Positions 24,795-32,827 of a stretch of 64,000 nucleotides of DNA are shown piece by piece. The stretch is taken from assembly GCF_022524485.1 (NCBI RefSeq), contig NZ_JAKXMK010000015.1, positions 62,001 through 126,000 on the forward strand, written 5' to 3'. The stretch is from Pseudonocardia alaniniphila (lineage in GTDB: Bacteria; Actinomycetota; Actinomycetes; Mycobacteriales; Pseudonocardiaceae). Numbering within the stretch: position 1 is the first letter of the stretch; the number at the start of each line of letters is the position of its first letter. A program made the position numbers and the translations under genes. Below the pieces are notes generated by a model that saw nothing but the letters and a program-made list of their open reading frames with translations, was not told the DNA's origin and made no database searches.

Positions 24795-26383
24795 GGATCG
24801 CGCTCGACCCCGGGCCGCGCGACGGCCCGGCCCGGATCCAGCGGCTCGACCACGACGGCGCGCCGCTCGGATCCCCGGAGACGCTCGGGCCGCTGGCCCG
24901 CGTCGCCGACATGGAGCGTGACAACGCTCCGCGGTGGGTGGTGGCGCGAGCGCGCACCTATCGGCGGTTGCTCGCCGCCGGGGTACAGGTGGCACGCGCC
25001 CATGACGTCGAGCTGGTGGAAGGGCTTCTCGTGGGAGCGGCGGGCCGCTTCGGAGATCCGCACGGGCTCGCCGCGGCGCTCGCCCGGCTCGATGGGCGCC
25101 CGCCCGAGCCCGACCCGCCCGACGCGGACGACGGTCCGCCGGCCTTGTTCGAGACCACGGCGGCTACCGACGAGCTGGCCGGCCTGGTGGCCGTACACGC
25201 CGCGCAGCAGCAGGCCCTCGCCGCGGCCGCGCCGGGGATGCGGCTCTTGGCCGCAGCGGAGTCGGCCGGGATGCTCGTGGCCGAGGAGATGACCTGCCAC
25301 GGGCTCCCGTGGCAGGCCGACGTGCACGACCGGCTGCTCACCGATCTGCTCGGCCCCCGCCCCGTTCTCGGTGGCCGGCCGCCGAAGGTGCAAGCGCTCG
25401 CCGACGAGGTGGTCGCCGCGTTCGGTGGCCGCGCACTCAACCCCGACTCGCCTGCCGAGGTGATGCGCGCGTTCGCCCGGGCCGGCTACGAACTGCAGAC
25501 CACCCGGTCATGGGAGCTGCGGCAGATCGACCACCCGGCCGTGGAGCCTCTGCTCGCGTACAAGGAGCTCGCCAGGCTGCACTCCGCACACGGATGGTCG
25601 TGGCTGCGCAGCTGGGTCGCCGACGGCCGGTTCCGGCCCGAGTACGTGGTCGGCGGTGTCGTGTCCGGCCGCTGGGCCACCCGCGGTGGGGGTGCGCTGC
25701 AGATCCCGCGTGCCCTTCGCCCGGCCGTGCGCGCCGATCCGGGATGGCGCCTGGTCGCGGCCGACGCCGCCCAACTCGAGCCCCGCGTGCTGGCGGCACT
25801 GTCGGGCGACCATGCGCTCGCCCCCGGTGAGGACGACCTGTACTCCGCGCTTTCCGTCCGCGAGTTCGGCGGCGAACGCGCCACGGCCAAGCTCGCGCTG
25901 CTCTCGGCGATGTACGGACAGACCTCCGGCGGTGCCGGCACGTTGCTGGCCACTCTGCGCAAGCGGTTCCCGGCGGCGATGGCCTACGTCGAGGACGCCG
26001 CGAAAGCGGGCGAGGAGGGCAGGCTCGTGCGCTCGCACCTCGGGCGCACCTGCCCGCCGGCACGGCCGGGCCACGAGCAACCGGCCGCCGCACGGGCGCG
26101 TGGCCGGTTCACCCGCAACTTCGTCGTGCAGGCCACCGCGGCCGAGTGGGCGCTCGTGCTGCTGGCCGAGCTGCGGCTGTCACTCCGGGCGGCCGGCAGC
26201 CCGGCGCAGCTGGTGTTCTTCCAGCACGACGAGGTGCTGCTGCACGTGCCTGCCGAGGCGGCCGAGGAGACCGCGGCAGCCGTCCGCGCCGCAGCGAGGA
26301 CGGCAGGCCGCCGGCTCTTCGGCGCGTCGCCGGTGCAGTTCCCGATGCACCCGCGGATCGTCGAGAGCTACGACGAGCGCTGA
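24791..26383 (+). CDS. Short family A DNA polymerase with degenerate exonuclease region
   Basis: A 530-residue protein of the actinobacterial 'bifunctional 3'-5' exonuclease/DNA polymerase' group, much shorter than PolA (~900) and lacking the 5' nuclease domain. Polymerase motif A reads AADAAQLEPR (near 325) and keeps the catalytic Asp and Glu. Motif B reads RATAKLALLSAMYG, keeping R, K and YG but with Leu in place of E. coli Phe762. Motif C is QHDE (near 479). The N-terminal part lacks a clear set of exonuclease acids. Its role is probably repair or translesion synthesis; this is inference. The ATG overlaps the preceding stop codon, so the two genes are translationally coupled. Confidence 0.87.
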   Translation: MRIALDPGPRDGPARIQRLDHDGAPLGSPETLGPLARVADMERDNAPRWVVARARTYRRLLAAGVQVARAHDVELVEGLLVGAAGRFGDPHGLAAALARLDGRPPEPDPPDADDGPPALFETTAATDELAGLVAVHAAQQQALAAAAPGMRLLAAAESAGMLVAEEMTCHGLPWQADVHDRLLTDLLGPRPVLGGRPPKVQALADEVVAAFGGRALNPDSPAEVMRAFARAGYELQTTRSWELRQIDHPAVEPLLAYKELARLHSAHGWSWLRSWVADGRFRPEYVVGGVVSGRWATRGGGALQIPRALRPAVRADPGWRLVAADAAQLEPRVLAALSGDHALAPGEDDLYSALSVREFGGERATAKLALLSAMYGQTSGGAGTLLATLRKRFPAAMAYVEDAAKAGEEGRLVRSHLGRTCPPARPGHEQPAAARARGRFTRNFVVQATAAEWALVLLAELRLSLRAAGSPAQLVFFQHDEVLLHVPAEAAEETAAAVRAAARTAGRRLFGASPVQFPMHPRIVESYDER

Positions 26384-26427
26384 CCAACGCCGCCGCGCCG
26401 GTGGCGGCCCCGCGCATCGAGAAAAGC

Positions 26428-26443
26428 TCAACCGAATGGTTGA
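26428..26443. promoter_or_regulatory. ArsR operator 1
   Basis: TCAACCGAATGGTTGA is a perfect 16-bp inverted repeat overlapping the -35 box TTGACG (26440-26445) of the arsR-like gene. Its centre lies 41 bp, about four helical turns, from that of operator 2. Confidence 0.8.
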
Positions 26444-26469
26444 CGATTCTCCGTCCGGCTCTCTATATT
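26440..26469 (+). promoter_or_regulatory. Promoter of the arsR-SRPBCC operon
   Basis: TTGACG (26440-26445), an 18-bp spacer and TATATT (26464-26469). This is the most consensus-like promoter I see in the window. The -10 box ends 7 nt before the GTG at 26477, so transcription should start at or next to the start codon. Confidence 0.85.
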
Positions 26470-26485
26470 CAACCGAGTGGTTGAA
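26468..26485. promoter_or_regulatory. ArsR operator 2, covering the start codon
   Basis: TTCAACCGAGTGGTTGAA is a perfect 18-bp inverted repeat with the same arms as operator 1. It overlaps the -10 box, the predicted transcription start and the GTG start codon, so its right arm also encodes the first residues of the repressor. Confidence 0.82.
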
Positions 26486-26806
26486 CGACTCGATGAGGTC
26501 TTCCACGCCCTCGCCGACCCGACGCGCCGGGCGATGGTGCGACGGCTCGCGGAGCGCGAGCAGACGGTCACCGAGCTCGCCGCCCCCTATCCGATCTCTC
26601 TCGCGGCCGCGTCGAAGCACGTCAAGGTGCTGGAGCGGGCCGGGCTGGTGCGCCGCACCGTGCACGGCAGGCGGCACGTGTGCCGCCTGGATCCCGCGCC
26701 GCTCGCTGCGGCCACCCACCACCTGCGCTTCTACGAGCAGTTCTGGACGGGCCGCCTGGACGCCCTCGAAGCGTTCGTCACCACGCCAACGGAGGAAAGC
26801 CCATGA
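26477..26806 (+). CDS. ArsR family winged-helix repressor
   Basis: A 109-residue helix-turn-helix protein (VFHALADPTRRAMVRRLAE, then the recognition region PISLAAASKHVKVLERAGLVRRT). It has no Cys cluster for metal sensing and belongs to the ArsR group paired with SRPBCC proteins. Translation starts at GTG 26477 inside operator 2. Two identical-arm operators flank the promoter, implying strong autorepression. Its TGA overlaps the ATG of the next gene. Confidence 0.93.
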   Translation: MVERLDEVFHALADPTRRAMVRRLAEREQTVTELAAPYPISLAAASKHVKVLERAGLVRRTVHGRRHVCRLDPAPLAAATHHLRFYEQFWTGRLDALEAFVTTPTEESP

Positions 26807-27237
26807 CCCTCGTCCCGCACACGGTCTCCGTCTCCCGCACCATCGCGGCGAGCCCCGCCACGCTCTACTCCGCGTGGACCGAGCCTGACCAGATGCGCCG
26901 CTGGTACGCCACGGTCGTCGACGCCGACGTGCGGGTCGGCGGTCGCTACCGCATCGAACTGCACGAGGCGGACGGCAGCGTCAACGGTTTCGTCGGCGAG
27001 TACCTGACACTCGAGCCCCACTCCCGGATCGCCTTCACCTTCACCCATCACTCGCAGACGCCCGCGGACCAGATCAGCGACGAGACGGTGACCGTCACGT
27101 TCCGCGAGGTCGAACCGGGCCGTACCGAGGTCACGATCACCAACAGCTGGACCGGTCCCGAGTTCGAGCCCTCGTACTACGACACGCTCCGGGAGGGCTG
27201 GGAGGAGTGGATCAGCCGCCTGGAGAAGATCTTCTGA
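26803..27237 (+). CDS. SRPBCC (AHSA1/START-like) protein
   Basis: A 144-residue protein of the SRPBCC fold (VSVSRTIAASPATLYSAWTEPDQMRRWYA, a G-rich turn in VGGRYRIELHEADGSV, TREGWEEWISRLEK-like last helix). It binds hydrophobic ligands in related proteins; the ligand here is unknown. The ATG overlaps the arsR stop (ATGA), with GGAGG at 26791-26795. Its 3' end overlaps the convergent TetR gene by 26 bp. Confidence 0.92.
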   Translation: MTLVPHTVSVSRTIAASPATLYSAWTEPDQMRRWYATVVDADVRVGGRYRIELHEADGSVNGFVGEYLTLEPHSRIAFTFTHHSQTPADQISDETVTVTFREVEPGRTEVTITNSWTGPEFEPSYYDTLREGWEEWISRLEKIF

Positions 27238-27808
27238 ACCCCACCCCGGGCTGGGCCCGCAGCGCCCGCTCCAGCGCCGTGCGCAACCACGCGGTCAGCA
27301 CCGGCTCGTCCTGCGGACCCCGTATCAGGGCAGTGAGCATCAGGCCGTCGAGCGTGGCTGCCAGCTCGTCGGCCGATCGGTCGGGGTCCGCCGCTCCGAG
27401 GGGTCGCACCAGGTCCGCGGCCAGGCGGCGGATCGTGTCGCCACCCCGCTGCAGCTCGGCGCGCAGGTGCTCGTCACGCACGGCCGCGAGGGTCAGCTCG
27501 TAGCGAGCCAGGGTGCGGTACCGCTCCCGCGTCACCATCGCGACGCAGACGGAGGCGAGCACCTCCGCAAGGCCCACGACGTCCGTAGCTCCGGACTGCA
27601 CGAATGGGAGGTCGACGAGCATGTCGATCTCCAGCAGCCGCTCGACGCACCCGGCGACCAGGGCGGAGCGGCTGCGGAAGTAGTACGAGGTGCTTCCAGG
27701 CGGGATGCCGGCGGCGGCGTCGACCGCGCGATGGGTGAGGCCGCGCATGCCCTGCTCCGCCAGCACGTGCAGCGCGGCGTCGAGTATCTCCGTGCGTCGA
27801 TCGCTCAA
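27212..27808 (-). CDS. TetR family repressor
   Basis: A 198-residue protein with an N-terminal TetR helix-turn-helix (RRTEILDAALHVLAEQGMRGLTHRAVDAAAGIPPGSTSYYFRSRSALV). The ligand domain is divergent. The start is probably the TTG at 27808, with GAGG 8 nt before; the frame is open to 27919 but that would overlap the divergent gene. Two related palindromes at 27813-27827 and 27845-27860 separate it from the monooxygenase gene, which it very likely represses. Confidence 0.87.
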   Translation of the reverse strand: MSDRRTEILDAALHVLAEQGMRGLTHRAVDAAAGIPPGSTSYYFRSRSALVAGCVERLLEIDMLVDLPFVQSGATDVVGLAEVLASVCVAMVTRERYRTLARYELTLAAVRDEHLRAELQRGGDTIRRLAADLVRPLGAADPDRSADELAATLDGLMLTALIRGPQDEPVLTAWLRTALERALRAQPGVGFRRSSPGG

Positions 27809-27812
27809 TTCC

Positions 27813-27827
27813 TCTACCTCGCGTAGA
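27813..27827. promoter_or_regulatory. TetR operator A
   Basis: TCTACCTCGCGTAGA (arms TCTAC and GTAGA) lies directly upstream of the tetR start. It has the same arms as operator B, 32-33 bp away. Confidence 0.7.
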
Positions 27828-27844
27828 ACGTTATGCGGTACCGT

Positions 27845-27860
27845 CTCTACAAGCGTAGAG
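27845..27860. promoter_or_regulatory. TetR operator B
   Basis: CTCTACAAGCGTAGAG has perfect 6-bp arms. It ends 10 bp before the ATG of the monooxygenase gene and overlaps its Shine-Dalgarno region GTAGAGGGGG. Confidence 0.75.
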
Positions 27861-27870
27861 GGGGCTACGG

Positions 27871-29037
27871 ATGCACATCGTTGTGGTCGGAGCAGGCCTG
27901 GGCGGGCTGGCGGCAGCACTCGCCGTCCACCGGGCGGGACACGAGGTCACCGTGCTCGAGCGAGCGCCCGAGCCCCGGGAGACCGGCGCCGGAATCGGCC
28001 TCCCGCCCAACGGGGTACTGGCGTTGGACGCGCTCGGGCTCGGGGAGCCCGTGCGGTCCCGTGCCGTACCGCTCGACGGTGGCGCTGCCCTGCGGGACCG
28101 GCACGGCCGCCCCCTGCTCACAACCGACCAGGTCGCCATGGCCGCGCACGTCGGCGCACCGTTCGTGGCCGTGCCCCGGCCGTGGTTGCACGGTCTACTG
28201 GCCGAGGCGCTCCCCGCCGGCACCATCCGCACCGGCTGCGCGGTCACCGCGGTGCGTGACGCGGGGGCGCACGTCGAGCTCGGTGGGGCGGCGGACCTGC
28301 GGGCCGACGCCGTCGTGGTCGCGGACGGCGCCGGCAGCAGGCTCCGGGGAACACTGTTTCCGGGTCATCCCGGCCTGGCCGGATCCGGTGAGAAGGCCGC
28401 GCGGGCCATCGCCGCCGTCACGCCGGCGAACGTGCCGATGGTGGCCGGCGAGCTGCTCGACCACCGCACCGGTGACCGGTTCGGCTGCCTTCCGATGGCC
28501 GACGGGGTCTACTGGTACTCGGCCTGGCTGGCGAGCGCCGAGGACGGAGCCGCGATCGCCACGGCGGACGAACGGCACCGTTGGCTGCGCAGCCGCCGAG
28601 CCGACTGGCACCCGAGCGTCGCCGCGCTCATCGACGCGACCCCGCCCGAGGGCGTGCACGTGGTCGAGACGTCCCAGCTGGCACGGCCGCTTCCGGTGTT
28701 CGCCATCGGGCGGGTGGCCCTGCTCGGCGACGCGGCCCACGCGATGACCCCCGACCTCGGGCAGGGCGCCTGCCAGGCGTTCGAGGACGCTGTGGCCCTC
28801 GGGAACGAGCTCGCCGACGCGGGCCCCGCGGACGTGCCCCGAGTCCTGCTCGCCTACTCCGCCCGCCGGCACCGTCGCACGGTCGACCTGCAGACAGCCG
28901 CCCGCCGGATGAACCGGGTGCTCCGGCTCACCGGCGCCCGCGCGCGCCTACGGGACACGGTGCTGCGGTCCGTCCCGCAGGCTCTCGCCACGCGGGCGCT
29001 GGCAGCGCAGTTCCGGTTCGACGCCGAGCCCGGATGA
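27871..29037 (+). CDS. FAD-dependent aromatic monooxygenase (salicylate-hydroxylase-like)
   Basis: A 388-residue group A flavin monooxygenase. It has the GAGLGGLAAALAVHRAGHEV dinucleotide site at residues 7-26, the VVVADGAGSRLR (DG) motif near 149, and GDAAHAMTPDLGQGACQAFEDA (GD motif) near 288. It would hydroxylate an aromatic or quinonoid substrate using NAD(P)H and O2. The TetR repressor and two palindromic operators lie immediately upstream, so expression is probably substrate-induced. It lies 5 kb from the type III PKS set, separated by an esterase, and may or may not belong to it. Confidence 0.88.
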   Translation: MHIVVVGAGLGGLAAALAVHRAGHEVTVLERAPEPRETGAGIGLPPNGVLALDALGLGEPVRSRAVPLDGGAALRDRHGRPLLTTDQVAMAAHVGAPFVAVPRPWLHGLLAEALPAGTIRTGCAVTAVRDAGAHVELGGAADLRADAVVVADGAGSRLRGTLFPGHPGLAGSGEKAARAIAAVTPANVPMVAGELLDHRTGDRFGCLPMADGVYWYSAWLASAEDGAAIATADERHRWLRSRRADWHPSVAALIDATPPEGVHVVETSQLARPLPVFAIGRVALLGDAAHAMTPDLGQGACQAFEDAVALGNELADAGPADVPRVLLAYSARRHRRTVDLQTAARRMNRVLRLTGARARLRDTVLRSVPQALATRALAAQFRFDAEPG

Positions 29038-29056
29038 CCCTCGTCCGAGGCAAGCG

Positions 29057-29980
29057 TCAGATGTCCACGACCGGCACGGAGCGCCCCGCCAGCGTCTCGA
29101 TCACCGCGGTGGCCATCGCGGACATGCCCAGCGCGTTCGGGTGCACCGGCGCGGCGGGAGCCGTGGGGATCAGGCCCTCGATCCACTTGGTCCCCGGCAG
29201 CGTGCACATGTCGTGGCCGATGAAGGCCGTGTAGGTGTCGATGTACTCGACGCCCGCGTCCTCGGCTTCGTCGGCGAGCATCTCGTTGAGCCGCTTCTCG
29301 GTCTCGCGCAGGTAGGCCACGTCGCCCGGGCTGAACGGGACGGCCGGGAAGCAGCCCGGGCCGGAGTCGGGGAGGATCGCCGGGTAGCCGACGACGAGCA
29401 CGCGGGCGTCGGGAGAGCGCTCCTCGATCTCGTGCAGGGCCGCGGCGATCTTCGGCGCCGTGGCGTCGATCCGCTCCGCGAGCTCGTCGTTGCCGTCCTT
29501 CGTGTAGAAGTCCCGGCACGCGGCTCCGGCGGGTGCCAGCGGGGAGCGCGTGGCGCATTCGCTGATGATCTCGCCGAAGCCGATGTCGTTGCCGCCGATC
29601 GTGAGCGTCACGAGTCCGGTGTCCTCCGACAGGGCGTCGAACTGCGGATCGTTCACCCCCGGCTTGACGGGCTGGGGAGCCGCGAGGTGCTCGGTGGTGG
29701 CCGCACTGCACGTCACGTCCCGGAAGTCGGGCAGGGCGAGGACGCTCGCGACGATCGCCGGGTAGTTCTCGGTGGAGCGCTGACACCCGGCGGGCTCCCC
29801 GGTCTGCACCGGAATCAACGGGCCTGCCGCGTAGGAGTCGCCGAGTGCGACGTAGCTGGGCGCCCCGTCACTCTCCGACGGGGCAGGCTGGGCATCCGCG
29901 ACCGCAGGTGCAGCCGCGCCCGCCGTCATGACAGCAGCCAGAACCACGGGCAGGGCCCAACGGCGGGCGTGATGGCGCAC
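29057..29980 (-). CDS. Secreted SGNH/GDSL-family esterase or lipase
   Basis: A 307-residue exported hydrolase. A typical Sec signal peptide (RHHARRW, a hydrophobic core, AVADA) is followed by the SGNH block I YVALGDSYAAG, block III TIGGNDIGF and block V HPNALGM, giving Ser, Gly, Asn and the Asp/His pair. It resembles Streptomyces extracellular lipases/esterases with three disulphides; several Cys residues are present. GTG 29980 is the start. The 175 bp to the next gene contain no recognised element. Confidence 0.9.
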   Translation of the reverse strand: MRHHARRWALPVVLAAVMTAGAAAPAVADAQPAPSESDGAPSYVALGDSYAAGPLIPVQTGEPAGCQRSTENYPAIVASVLALPDFRDVTCSAATTEHLAAPQPVKPGVNDPQFDALSEDTGLVTLTIGGNDIGFGEIISECATRSPLAPAGAACRDFYTKDGNDELAERIDATAPKIAAALHEIEERSPDARVLVVGYPAILPDSGPGCFPAVPFSPGDVAYLRETEKRLNEMLADEAEDAGVEYIDTYTAFIGHDMCTLPGTKWIEGLIPTAPAAPVHPNALGMSAMATAVIETLAGRSVPVVDI

Positions 29981-30155
29981 GCTGCGCCAACGACGACGAG
30001 GCGATCACGTTACGGCGGATCACATCAACGGTCATCGCAGTCACTCGCTCAGGCGGGCCGCACGACGTTCTCGACATGTCCGTTCTCGATACCGTCATTC
30101 CGCCCGGATGCACCGGCGGCCCAGCGCTGGCAGGGTCGACACCGAGGTGAGAGCC

Positions 30156-31682
30156 GTGGAGCAGGAACAGCCGGGCGCCGGGCCGGTGCTGATCGTCGGC
30201 GCAGGCCCCACCGGACTCACCGCCGCCCTCCTGCTGGCCCGGCTCGGGGTTGCCTGCACCGTGCTGGAACGGCGGGCCGGGATCCACCCGCTGCCACGCG
30301 CCGTGCATCTCGACGACGAGGGGGCGCGGATCCTGCAGCGGGCCGGCATCGGCGACGCGTTCGCCGGGATCAGCATCCCTGCGGCGGGCCTGCGGCTGCT
30401 CGACGCCCGGCTGCAGCCCTTCGCGCAGTTCCGCCACGACCGGCCCGCCGGCGTGCACGGCCATCCTGAGTCCAACCTGTTCCATCAGCCGGATCTCGAG
30501 CGCCTGCTGCGTGAGGAGCTGGCCCGTCGGCCACTGGCCCAGCTGCGCGAGTACACCGAGGTCAAGGACGTGAGCCGGCCCGACGGGCGTCCCGAGGGCG
30601 TGCTCGTGCACCTCACCGACGCGCGCACCGGCGTACGCGAGCAGCTGCGCGCGGCGGCGGTGCTCGGGTGCGACGGCGCCGGCAGCACCGTCCGCGACGC
30701 CATCGGTGCCCGGCTTCGTGACCTGCGGTTCACCGAGCGGTGGTTCGTCCTCGACGCCCGCTCGGACCGGCCGCTCCCCACCTGGGGTGGGGTCGACCAG
30801 ATCTGCGACCCGCGCCGCGCGGCCACGTTCCTCCCGCTGCCCGGCGACCGGTACCGGTGGGAGTTCCGGATGCGGCCCGGCGAGACCGCCGAAGACATGA
30901 TGCGCCCGGAGCGGATCGCCACACTCACCAGACGATGGGGGACGCGGGTCGGCGACCTCGATGTACTGCGGGCCGGCGAGTACACGTTCCGTGCGCGGAT
31001 CGCCGACCGGTGGCGGCGCGGGCGGGTGCTGCTGCTCGGTGACGCCGCCCATCTGACGCCCCCGTTTATCGGACAGGGCCTCGGGGCCGGGCTGCGCGAT
31101 GCGCACAACCTCGCCTGGAAGCTCGCCGCCGTCTTGGAGGGCGGTGACGAGCACACGCTGCTCGACAGCTACCAGGCCGAGCGCGGGCCGCACGCCGAAG
31201 CGGTGATCCATGGAGCGGTCCTCGTCGGTCACGCCATGACCGGTGGCCAGGATCTCGCGGCCGCGCTGCGCCGCCCGGCGGCCGGCGTGCTCCTGCGGAT
31301 TCCGGGCGTGCGGACGGCGGCGCAGCGCGGCATCGCGACGCGCTACGGCCCGGGGCCTCTCGTCGAGCGCCGCCGGCACCGCCGGGATCTGTCCGGGACC
31401 CCTTGCCCGCAGCCGACCGTCCGGGTGGACGGACGCCAGGCACGGCTCGACGAGGTCCTCGGCGACGGCTACGCACTCCTCGCCACCGGCTCGGCGCCGC
31501 GTTCGGTGCTGGTCAGGGCACGCCGGCTCGGTGCCCGGACGCTGCATCTCGGCCCCGGCCCGCACGTCGGCGACGTGACGATCGAGGAGGGCGAGGAGCT
31601 GCTCGCCTGGCTGGAGCACGGCCGGGCGTCAGCCGCTCTGCTGCGCCCCGACCGCATCGTGCTGGCAACAACCCCGCGCTGA
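30156..31682 (+). CDS. FAD-dependent aromatic hydroxylase (MhpA/PheA-like)
   Basis: A 508-residue group A flavin monooxygenase. The motifs are LIVGAGPTGLTAALLLARLG (FAD/NAD site), CDGAGSTVRDAIGA (DG) and LLLGDAAHLTPPFIGQGLGAGLRDAHNLAWKL (GD), with a C-terminal thioredoxin-like region typical of MhpA-type hydroxylases. I chose GTG 30156 (VEQEQPGAG) because GAGGTGAGA lies just before it; a frame from 30108 is possible. It is convergent with the type III PKS gene. A hydroxylase, a PKS and a methyltransferase together recall the SrsABC phenolic-lipid quinone pathway, so a role in hydroxylating the PKS product is a reasonable inference. Confidence 0.85.
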   Translation: MEQEQPGAGPVLIVGAGPTGLTAALLLARLGVACTVLERRAGIHPLPRAVHLDDEGARILQRAGIGDAFAGISIPAAGLRLLDARLQPFAQFRHDRPAGVHGHPESNLFHQPDLERLLREELARRPLAQLREYTEVKDVSRPDGRPEGVLVHLTDARTGVREQLRAAAVLGCDGAGSTVRDAIGARLRDLRFTERWFVLDARSDRPLPTWGGVDQICDPRRAATFLPLPGDRYRWEFRMRPGETAEDMMRPERIATLTRRWGTRVGDLDVLRAGEYTFRARIADRWRRGRVLLLGDAAHLTPPFIGQGLGAGLRDAHNLAWKLAAVLEGGDEHTLLDSYQAERGPHAEAVIHGAVLVGHAMTGGQDLAAALRRPAAGVLLRIPGVRTAAQRGIATRYGPGPLVERRRHRRDLSGTPCPQPTVRVDGRQARLDEVLGDGYALLATGSAPRSVLVRARRLGARTLHLGPGPHVGDVTIEEGEELLAWLEHGRASAALLRPDRIVLATTPR

Positions 31683-31725
31683 CCCTGCGAGCCGCCCGTT
31701 CCGGCCCCGAGACCGCACCCCGTGC

Positions 31726-32799
31726 TCAGCCTTGCCGCAGCAGCGCGACGTACAGCGTCAGGCCGGGCCCGAATGCCATGGCCACGACGGCTCGACCCGC
31801 TCGGGAGCGACCGGCGGCGCGCAGCGCGTCGAGCACGAGGAGAACGGTGGCCGACGAGCAGTTGCCACGTTCGGCGAGTACCGCCTTCGAGGCGTCCAAC
31901 GCATCCGCGGGAAGGGCGAGCTGCTCGGCGACCGTGCTCAGGATCCGCGGCCCACCGGGGTGCACAGCCCACCCGTCGACGTCCGCCGTGGTCAGCCCGT
32001 GCCGCCCGAGCACCTCCGACACCATGGCGCGCACGTGCCGCGCGAGCACCCGGGGCACCTCGGGCGAGAGGCCCATGCGGAAGCCCAGGTCGGTGACCTC
32101 CCAGGTCATGTGGTCGGCGGTCGCCGCGTCGGTGAGTGCGGCGATCTCGAGGACTTCCAACCCGCGCCGTGCCCCCGGCGCGTCCGGCAGCACGACGATC
32201 GCGGCGGCGGCGTCGCCGAACAACGCGTGGGAGACGACCTGGCCGAGGTCGATGCGGCCGTGGTCGTCGGCGGGCGGCTGCACGTGCAGCGACGTGAGCT
32301 CCAGGCACAGCACGACAGCGGGCCGGTTGCGGGCGACGACGTAGTCGCGGGCCGCGCCGAGCGCCGGGATCGCCGCGTAGCAGCCCATGTGCCCGATGAA
32401 CAGCCGCTGCACGTCGGGTGCCATCCCGAGGTCGGCGGCCACACGGATGTCCAGGCCGGGCGTGACGTATCCGGTGCACGAGGCCACCACGAACAGGCCC
32501 ACCTCGTCAGGGGCGAGGCCGGCGTCGGCGAGCGCCGCGGCCACGGCCTCCTTGCCCAGCGGGAACGCCTCGCTGACGTATCGCCGCATTCGCTCGCCCG
32601 TCGACCAGCCCGAGACGTCCTCGTCCGCCGGGTTCACCGCGGCGTGCCGGTGCTGCACGCCGGCGCTGCGGAAGATTCGCTCCGCCATCCGGTCGCCCGC
32701 GAAGTGGCGCGCGAAGAACCCGTCCCACATCTCGATCTGGCGGAGGGCGCAGCCGGGCACGGCGGCGCCGAAGCCCGCGATGTACCCCGATCCGCTCAC
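31726..32799 (-). CDS. Type III polyketide synthase (chalcone/stilbene synthase family)
   Basis: A 357-residue homodimeric ketosynthase that condenses malonyl-CoA units onto an acyl starter without an acyl carrier protein. The catalytic triad is complete: Cys140 in GHMGCYAAIPA, His280 in AVHPGGPR and Asn313 in RGNCSSAT. The C-terminal GFGPG-type loop reads MAFGPGLT. Similar bacterial enzymes make alkylresorcinols, alkylpyrones or tetrahydroxynaphthalene; the product cannot be told from sequence alone. The start is GTG 32799, 28 bp after the methyltransferase stop, so the two are co-transcribed. Confidence 0.95.
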   Translation of the reverse strand: MSGSGYIAGFGAAVPGCALRQIEMWDGFFARHFAGDRMAERIFRSAGVQHRHAAVNPADEDVSGWSTGERMRRYVSEAFPLGKEAVAAALADAGLAPDEVGLFVVASCTGYVTPGLDIRVAADLGMAPDVQRLFIGHMGCYAAIPALGAARDYVVARNRPAVVLCLELTSLHVQPPADDHGRIDLGQVVSHALFGDAAAAIVVLPDAPGARRGLEVLEIAALTDAATADHMTWEVTDLGFRMGLSPEVPRVLARHVRAMVSEVLGRHGLTTADVDGWAVHPGGPRILSTVAEQLALPADALDASKAVLAERGNCSSATVLLVLDALRAAGRSRAGRAVVAMAFGPGLTLYVALLRQG

Positions 32800-32827
32800 G
32801 GCGTCGACTCCCCGCCGGTCCGGGGCG

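Noticed and set aside
29868-31619. 583-residue minus-strand frame
   Set aside because: Antisense to the aromatic hydroxylase, whose FAD motifs are intact.
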